The translations under genes were made by a program, and so were the position numbers. This document shows, one piece after another, positions 59,663-64,000 of a stretch of DNA of 64,000 nt. The DNA is taken from NCBI RefSeq assembly GCF_002261265.1, contig NZ_NEVK01000008.1, forward strand, positions 124,001 through 188,000, written 5' to 3'. The stretch's first letter is position 1. Each line of letters begins with the position of its first letter. Under the pieces are notes generated by a model. The model did not search any database, was not told the origin of the DNA, and saw only the letters and a list, made by a program, of their open reading frames with translations. This DNA is from Bordetella genomosp. 7 (lineage in GTDB: Bacteria > Pseudomonadota > Gammaproteobacteria > Burkholderiales > Burkholderiaceae_B).

Positions 59663-61522
59663 TCAGCGACGCAGCTGCGAGACGTCGCGTACGGCGCCGC
59701 GGTCGGCGGAGGTGGCGAGCGCGGCGTAAGCCTGCAGGGCTTGCGACACCACGCGTTGGCGGTCGACCGGCTTCCAGGCTTGTGCGCCGCGCGCCTGCAT
59801 GGCAGCCCGCCGCTCGGCCAGGGTTTCATCGGAAACCGCCAGATGCACCTTGCGGTTCGGGATGTCGATTTCGATAGTGTCGCCGTCTTCGACCAGGCCG
59901 ATATTGCCGCCTTCGGCCGCTTCAGGCGAAGCGTGGCCGATAACCAGGCCCGACGACCCGCCCGAAAAGCGGCCGTCGGTGAAAAGCGCGCAGGTCTTGC
60001 CCAGGCCCTTGGACTTCAGGTACGAAGTCGGATAGAGCATTTCCTGCATGCCGGGGCCGCCCTTCGGGCCTTCGTAGCGGATGATCACGACATCGCCCGA
60101 CTGCACCTTGTCGCCCAGGATGCCTTCAACGGCGTCGTCCTGGCTCTCGAACACGCGCGCGCGGCCGGTAAAGACCCACTGCGATTCGTCCACGCCTGCG
60201 GTCTTGACGATGCAGCCGTTGGGCGCCAGGTTGCCGTACAGCACGGCCAGGCCGCCATCTTGCGAGTAGGCGTGTTCTTTGCTGCGGATACAGCCCGACT
60301 GGCGGTCGAGGTCCAGCGTCAGGAAGGTGGCGTCCTGGCTGAAGGCCACCGTGGTGGGAATGCCGCCGGGGGCCGCGCGATAGAAGTCGAGCGCATCGCT
60401 GCCAGCGCCGCCGTTGACGTCCCACTTTTTGATGGCCTGGCCCAGCGTGCCGCTGTGCACGTTGCCGCAGGTCAGGTCGAGCAGATCCGCGCGGGCAAGC
60501 TCGCCCAGAATGCCCAGGATGCCGCCGGCGCGATGCACGTCTTCGATGTGATACTTGTCGGTGGCCGGCGCGGCCTTGCACAGGCAGGGCACCTTGCGCG
60601 AAATGCGATCGATGTCGGCCATGGTGAAATCCACGCCCGCTTCCTGCGCGGCGGCCAGCAGGTGAAGCACCGTATTGGTGGACCCGCCCATGGCCACGTC
60701 CAGCGTCATGGCGTTCTGGAATGCGCTCTTGGTGGCGATGCTGCGCGGCAGGACGGACGCGTCGTCCTGCTCGTAATAGCGGCGGCACAGGTCGACGACA
60801 AGACGGCCGGCCTGCTCGAACAGGCCCTTGCGCCACGCATGCGTGGCCACCAGGGTGCCGTTGCCGGGCAATGCCAGGCCGATGGCTTCGGTAAGGCAGT
60901 TCATGGAATTGGCCGTGAACATGCCCGAACACGAACCGCACGTGGGACAGGCGCTGCGCTCGAACTGCTCGGCCTCGGCATCGGTGACGTTGGGGTCGGC
61001 CGCCTTGATCATGGCGTCGATCAGGTCGATCTTGGCGATGACCTTGCCATCGGTAGGCGACTTGATCTTGCCGGCTTCCATCGGGCCGCCCGACACGAAT
61101 ACCACCGGAATGTTCAGCCGCATCGCGGCCATGAGCATGCCCGGGGTGATCTTGTCGCAGTTCGAGATGCACACCATCGCGTCGGCGCAGTGGGCATTGA
61201 CCATGTATTCGACCGAGTCGGCGATAAGTTCGCGCGATGGCAGCGAATACAGCATGCCGCCATGCCCCATGGCGATGCCGTCATCGACGGCGATGGTGTT
61301 GAATTCTTTGGCGACGCCGCCAGCGGCTTCGATTTCGCGGGCGACCAGCGCGCCCAGGTCGCGCAGGTGCACATGGCCCGGCACGAACTGCGTAAAAGAA
61401 TTGACGACCGCAATGATGGGCTTGCCGAAGTCGCCGTCCTGCATACCGGTGGCGCGCCACAGGGCGCGGGCGCCGGCCATATTGCGGCCGTGGGTGGACG
61501 TGCGTGAGCGGTATTGCGGCAT
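59663..61522 (-). CDS. ilvD: Dihydroxy-acid dehydratase
   Basis: A 619-residue iron-sulfur dehydratase that makes 2-oxo acids in valine, isoleucine and leucine synthesis. The start at 61522 gives [27 protein letters not shown], the usual opening. [16 protein letters not shown] carries a cluster cysteine, [17 protein letters not shown] the second, and SDEL-like [20 protein letters not shown] the C-terminal signature. Length is normal for the E. coli-type enzyme. It seems to be monocistronic. Confidence 0.96.
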   Translation of the reverse strand: MPQYRSRTSTHGRNMAGARALWRATGMQDGDFGKPIIAVVNSFTQFVPGHVHLRDLGALVAREIEAAGGVAKEFNTIAVDDGIAMGHGGMLYSLPSRELIADSVEYMVNAHCADAMVCISNCDKITPGMLMAAMRLNIPVVFVSGGPMEAGKIKSPTDGKVIAKIDLIDAMIKAADPNVTDAEAEQFERSACPTCGSCSGMFTANSMNCLTEAIGLALPGNGTLVATHAWRKGLFEQAGRLVVDLCRRYYEQDDASVLPRSIATKSAFQNAMTLDVAMGGSTNTVLHLLAAAQEAGVDFTMADIDRISRKVPCLCKAAPATDKYHIEDVHRAGGILGILGELARADLLDLTCGNVHSGTLGQAIKKWDVNGGAGSDALDFYRAAPGGIPTTVAFSQDATFLTLDLDRQSGCIRSKEHAYSQDGGLAVLYGNLAPNGCIVKTAGVDESQWVFTGRARVFESQDDAVEGILGDKVQSGDVVIIRYEGPKGGPGMQEMLYPTSYLKSKGLGKTCALFTDGRFSGGSSGLVIGHASPEAAEGGNIGLVEDGDTIEIDIPNRKVHLAVSDETLAERRAAMQARGAQAWKPVDRQRVVSQALQAYAALATSADRGAVRDVSQLRR

Positions 61523-61557
61523 GGTCTTTCTCGAGCGGGGTTGGGTTCGCAAAGTGC

Positions 61558-61587
61558 TAAATAATACGCCGGATCGCGAGCCGGCGT
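61558..61587 (-). terminator. Rho-independent-like terminator of the minus-strand LysR gene
   Basis: On the minus strand ACGCCGG pairs with CCGGCGT across eight bases and is followed by TATTATTTA. It lies 24 bp after the LysR stop (61611) and before ilvD. Confidence 0.65.
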
Positions 61588-61610
61588 CCGGTTCCGCGCC
61601 CGCGCCCGCC

Positions 61611-62504
61611 CTAGCGGCGCGCGCCCCGCAACCCCAGCAGCGCCGCGTGCAGCTGCCCCAGGCCGCGATGCAGCGGCTTGTCGCCCCGCAACACCACGGC
61701 CAAGGTGCGCGACAGCCGCGGCGCCAGCGGCCTGACGCGCACGCCGTGCCTGCCCCGCCCTGCGGGAACCGCCATGCCGGGCAGGATTGCGCAGCCCAGG
61801 CCGGCCGCGACGATCTCTTTCATGGCTTCGGTGCTGCCCAGTTCCATGACGGGCCGCACGCGCAGGCCAGCGGTCTCGAACCAGCCATCGACCAGTTCGC
61901 GCGTGCGCGCGCCGGGCTCGAACAGCACCAGCGGCAATTCGGCCAGGGCCTGCGGGGTCACGCGCACCGGCCATTTTCCCTGCTCCGGAAAAATGGCGAC
62001 AAACTCGTCCTCCAGCACCGGCGTTGTCTGGAACATGCGGCCCGGCGCGGGCAACGTCACCAGGCCGATGTCCAGCGTGTTGGCTTCGATGCCGCGCAGC
62101 ACATCGGCGGTATTGCCGGTGCTGGCCACGATTTCCAGCGCAGGGAAGCGGCGCCGCAGGTCGGCCAGCAGCCGCGGCAGCAGATAAGCGCACGCCGTGG
62201 CGCCCGTGCCCAGGCGCACGCGCCCGACGATCTGGGTGCTGTGGGCCTGCATGCTGCGCTCGGCCTGCTCGACCTCGGCATCGATGGCACGGATATGCGC
62301 CAGCAAGTCGGCGCCGGCCGCAGTGGGCGCCACGCGGCGCCCCACCCGCTCGGCCAGCCTCAAGCCGTACCGGCGTTCAAGCTGGCGAATCTGCAGGCTG
62401 ACCGCAGGCTGGGTCAGCCCGTGCTTCTGGGCCGCAGCCGAGAAGCTGCCCAGCTCGATCACGTCGAGAAAAATGCGCAGGTGATCCAGGTTCAGGCCGC
62501 GCAT
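61611..62504 (-). CDS. LysR family transcriptional regulator
   Basis: A 297-residue LysR regulator. The helix-turn-helix [21 protein letters not shown] with [16 protein letters not shown] covers residues 1-50. The effector domain ([26 protein letters not shown]) looks like the CysB/CbbR-like group. It is divergent from a GNAT acetyltransferase gene with a large A+T-rich inverted repeat between them, and a candidate terminator separates it from ilvD. Confidence 0.92.
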   Translation of the reverse strand: MRGLNLDHLRIFLDVIELGSFSAAAQKHGLTQPAVSLQIRQLERRYGLRLAERVGRRVAPTAAGADLLAHIRAIDAEVEQAERSMQAHSTQIVGRVRLGTGATACAYLLPRLLADLRRRFPALEIVASTGNTADVLRGIEANTLDIGLVTLPAPGRMFQTTPVLEDEFVAIFPEQGKWPVRVTPQALAELPLVLFEPGARTRELVDGWFETAGLRVRPVMELGSTEAMKEIVAAGLGCAILPGMAVPAGRGRHGVRVRPLAPRLSRTLAVVLRGDKPLHRGLGQLHAALLGLRGARR

Positions 62505-62532
62505 GACGGGGCAGTCCCAAAGAATTTCTTAT

Positions 62533-62565
62533 GCATTGAATAATAAACCAAAGCTTTATTAATGC
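62533..62565. promoter_or_regulatory. Nested inverted repeat between lysR and acetyltransferase genes
   Basis: TAATAAA (62541-62547) and TTTATTA (62555-62561) are separated by seven bases and enclosed by GCAT (62533-62536) and ATGC (62562-62565). It is the most A+T-rich part of this gap and a good LysR operator candidate for the divergent pair. Confidence 0.5.
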
Positions 62566-62612
62566 GGTGCCGGGGCGCAAACTTGCCGGGTTCGACACTG
62601 CGCCCTTTTGCC

Positions 62613-63155
62613 ATGCCCAATCCCGATCCCGTGATCGTGCGCGACAGCACCGACGCCGACCTGGACGCCATCCAGGCGATCTACAGCTATCACGTGCTGC
62701 ACGGCACGGCTTCATTCGAACTGGACCCGCCTTCCCTGGACGACATGCGCGCCCGGCGCGCGGCCGTGCTGGCGCAAGGGATGCCATACCTGGTGGCCGA
62801 GCAGGCTGGCGAGGTGGTGGGATATGCGTACGTCACGCCCTACCGGCCGCGCCCGGCCTATCGGCACACCGTGGAAGACTCGGTGTACGTCAAGCCCGCC
62901 AGGGCAGGACGCGGGATAGGCGGCCGGCTGCTGGCCGAGCTGATCCAGCGCTGCACCACGGCGGGCTGGCGCCAGATGCTGGCCGTGGTGGGCGACAGCC
63001 GCAACGCCGCATCGCTGGCCCTGCACGCCAGCCAGGGATTCCACCCGGCCGGCACGCTGCGGTCGGTGGGCCACAAGTTTGGCCAATGGCGCGACACCGT
63101 GCTGATGCAACGGGCGTTGGGCGACGGCGACTGCAGCGCGCCGTCGCGCCCCTGA
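62613..63155 (+). CDS. GNAT acetyltransferase, phosphinothricin/methionine sulfone type (PAT/MnaT)
   Basis: A 180-residue N-acetyltransferase. IVRDSTDADLDAIQAIYSYHVLHGTASFE is the conserved start of the PAT/YncA group, YAYVTPYRPRPAYRHTVEDSVYV the substrate-side strand, and RAGRGIGGRLLAELI the acetyl-CoA P-loop. ATG at 62613 fits the domain start. It acetylates amino groups of small amino acid analogues; the true substrate is not known. Confidence 0.9.
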   Translation: MPNPDPVIVRDSTDADLDAIQAIYSYHVLHGTASFELDPPSLDDMRARRAAVLAQGMPYLVAEQAGEVVGYAYVTPYRPRPAYRHTVEDSVYVKPARAGRGIGGRLLAELIQRCTTAGWRQMLAVVGDSRNAASLALHASQGFHPAGTLRSVGHKFGQWRDTVLMQRALGDGDCSAPSRP

Positions 63156-63167
63156 ACGGCGCCAGCC

Positions 63168-64000
63168 ATGGCAGCCGCCATCCCCGCACGAGCCGTCGTC
63201 TGCCTGGGGCTGACCCAACTGGTGAGCTGGGGCATTTCGTTCTACTTGATCAGCAACTTCGGCCCCGCCATGCAGGGCGAGCTGGGATGGAGCGGCGCGC
63301 AGATCTATGCGGGGTTCTCGCTGGCGATTGTGGTGATGGCCTTTGCATCCCCCGCGGCAGGCCGCGCCATCGACCGGTGGGGCGGACAACGCGTGATGCC
63401 CGCGGGCGCGGTACTGCTCGCCATAGGGTGTGCGTTGCTGGCGGTGGCACATGCGCCCATCCCCTACTACGCGGCCTGGATAGTGCTGGGGCTGGGGATG
63501 CGGCTGACCCTGTACGACGCGGCGTTCGCCACACTGGCGCGCATCGGCGGTCCGCAGGCGCGGCGCGCAATGTCGCAGATCACGTTGTTCGGCGGGCTGG
63601 CCTCGACCGTGATGTGGCCAACCGGGCAGTTGCTGGCGCAGTGGCTGGGGTGGCGCGGCGCCGTGCTGGCCTATGCCGGCTTTGCGTTGCTGACGCTGCC
63701 CCTGTACCTGACACTGCCGCGGGCGCGCTACGCAAGCGGCGCGCACCAGGCGGCGCACCGGCCCGGCCTGGCACGCACGCCGGCCGACCAGAAACTGGCG
63801 CAAGGCCTGTACGCGCTGATCGCCATGCTGACCAATTTCCTGGCGGCGGCCAACGCCACGCACCTGATCGCCATGCTGACCGGACTGGGCCTGGCGGCGT
63901 CTGCGGCGGTAGGCATTTCGGCGCTGTGGGGGATAGGCCAGGTTGGCGCGCGGCTGCTGGAATTGCTGTTTGGTGCGCGCCTGCATCCCCTTACCCTGAA
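63168..64000 (+). CDS. MFS transporter, 3' end outside the window
   Basis: An open frame from the ATG at 63168 to the window end (about 277 codons), starting 12 bp after the acetyltransferase stop. Its translation begins MAAAIPARAVVCLGLTQLVSWG and shows alternating hydrophobic helices with the MFS motif-A-type loop GRAIDRWGGQRVMP and PLYLTLPRARYA at the half-way loop. It is probably co-transcribed with the acetyltransferase. The substrate is unknown. Confidence 0.87.
   Translation, partial: MAAAIPARAVVCLGLTQLVSWGISFYLISNFGPAMQGELGWSGAQIYAGFSLAIVVMAFASPAAGRAIDRWGGQRVMPAGAVLLAIGCALLAVAHAPIPYYAAWIVLGLGMRLTLYDAAFATLARIGGPQARRAMSQITLFGGLASTVMWPTGQLLAQWLGWRGAVLAYAGFALLTLPLYLTLPRARYASGAHQAAHRPGLARTPADQKLAQGLYALIAMLTNFLAAANATHLIAMLTGLGLAASAAVGISALWGIGQVGARLLELLFGARLHPLTL

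Noticed and set aside
59585-61507. A 640-residue open frame antisense to ilvD
   Set aside because: It is the mirror of the conserved ilvD frame in GC-rich DNA, with His/Arg/Gly-rich composition and no recognisable domain.
1-64000. Prophage, integrative element or insertion sequence
   Set aside because: No integrase, transposase, phage structural gene, tRNA-end duplication or IS-type terminal repeats were seen.

Overview
The window is GC-rich DNA (roughly two thirds G+C by eye), densely packed with genes, from a betaproteobacterium. The gene content points to Alcaligenaceae, most likely Bordetella or a close relative such as Achromobacter: a response regulator very like BvgA, a Fim2/Fim3-type fimbrial cluster, a hemin uptake operon like bhuSTUV, two RraA-family proteins, an AtuA pair and five LysR regulators. 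The genus is an inference from gene content. No rRNA, tRNA, phage, integrase or transposase gene was seen.

Layout. 1-4.5 kb: the 3' end of an SDR dehydrogenase, a three-gene TRAP transporter and a LysR regulator. 4.4-9.4 kb (minus strand): a catabolic operon with an RraA-type aldolase, a PLP aminotransferase and a polar amino acid ABC importer. 9.7-13.9 kb: an iron-type cell-surface signalling set (FecI-like sigma, FecR-like anti-sigma, TonB receptor with a signalling domain). 14-15.6 kb: a parvulin and kynureninase. 15.8-21.7 kb: a chaperone-usher fimbrial operon (two pilins, chaperone, usher, tip adhesin). 22-24.4 kb: a split BvgS/BvgA-like phosphorelay (membrane hybrid kinase, convergent with a free-standing HPt protein and a BvgA-like regulator). 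25.9-29.7 kb: hmuSTUV behind a candidate Fur box. 29.7-41.9 kb: amino acid permease, DbpA helicase, two small stress-type proteins, two PhyH-like oxygenases, a FAN1-type nuclease with an iron-sulfur helicase, an AI-2E family membrane protein and a LysR regulator. 42.2-48.1 kb: a MexEF-OprN-type RND efflux operon divergent from that LysR gene. 48.6-55.5 kb: ThpR, a 5'-nucleotidase-like protein, a SAF-domain oxidoreductase, a TauD-type dioxygenase, a second RraA protein, a LysR gene and a divergent MFS exporter. 55.8-64 kb: an unusual SDR, the AtuA pair with a divergent LysR gene, ilvD, another LysR gene, an acetyltransferase and the start of an MFS gene cut by the window end.

Six intergenic arrays of one hairpin family (about 23 copies of a roughly 30-bp unit built from 13-bp near-palindromes such as GGTGTCTGACACC) are scattered from 25.5 to 59.7 kb. 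They resemble CRISPR arrays superficially but have near-identical spacers and no cas genes.

The most interesting combination is the fimbrial operon beside the split BvgAS-like relay. The regulator keeps a BvgA-type recognition helix and the promoter region of the second pilin carries a TTTCCTA heptad with related motifs at about 22-bp steps, so local control of the fimbriae by this relay is a testable hypothesis.
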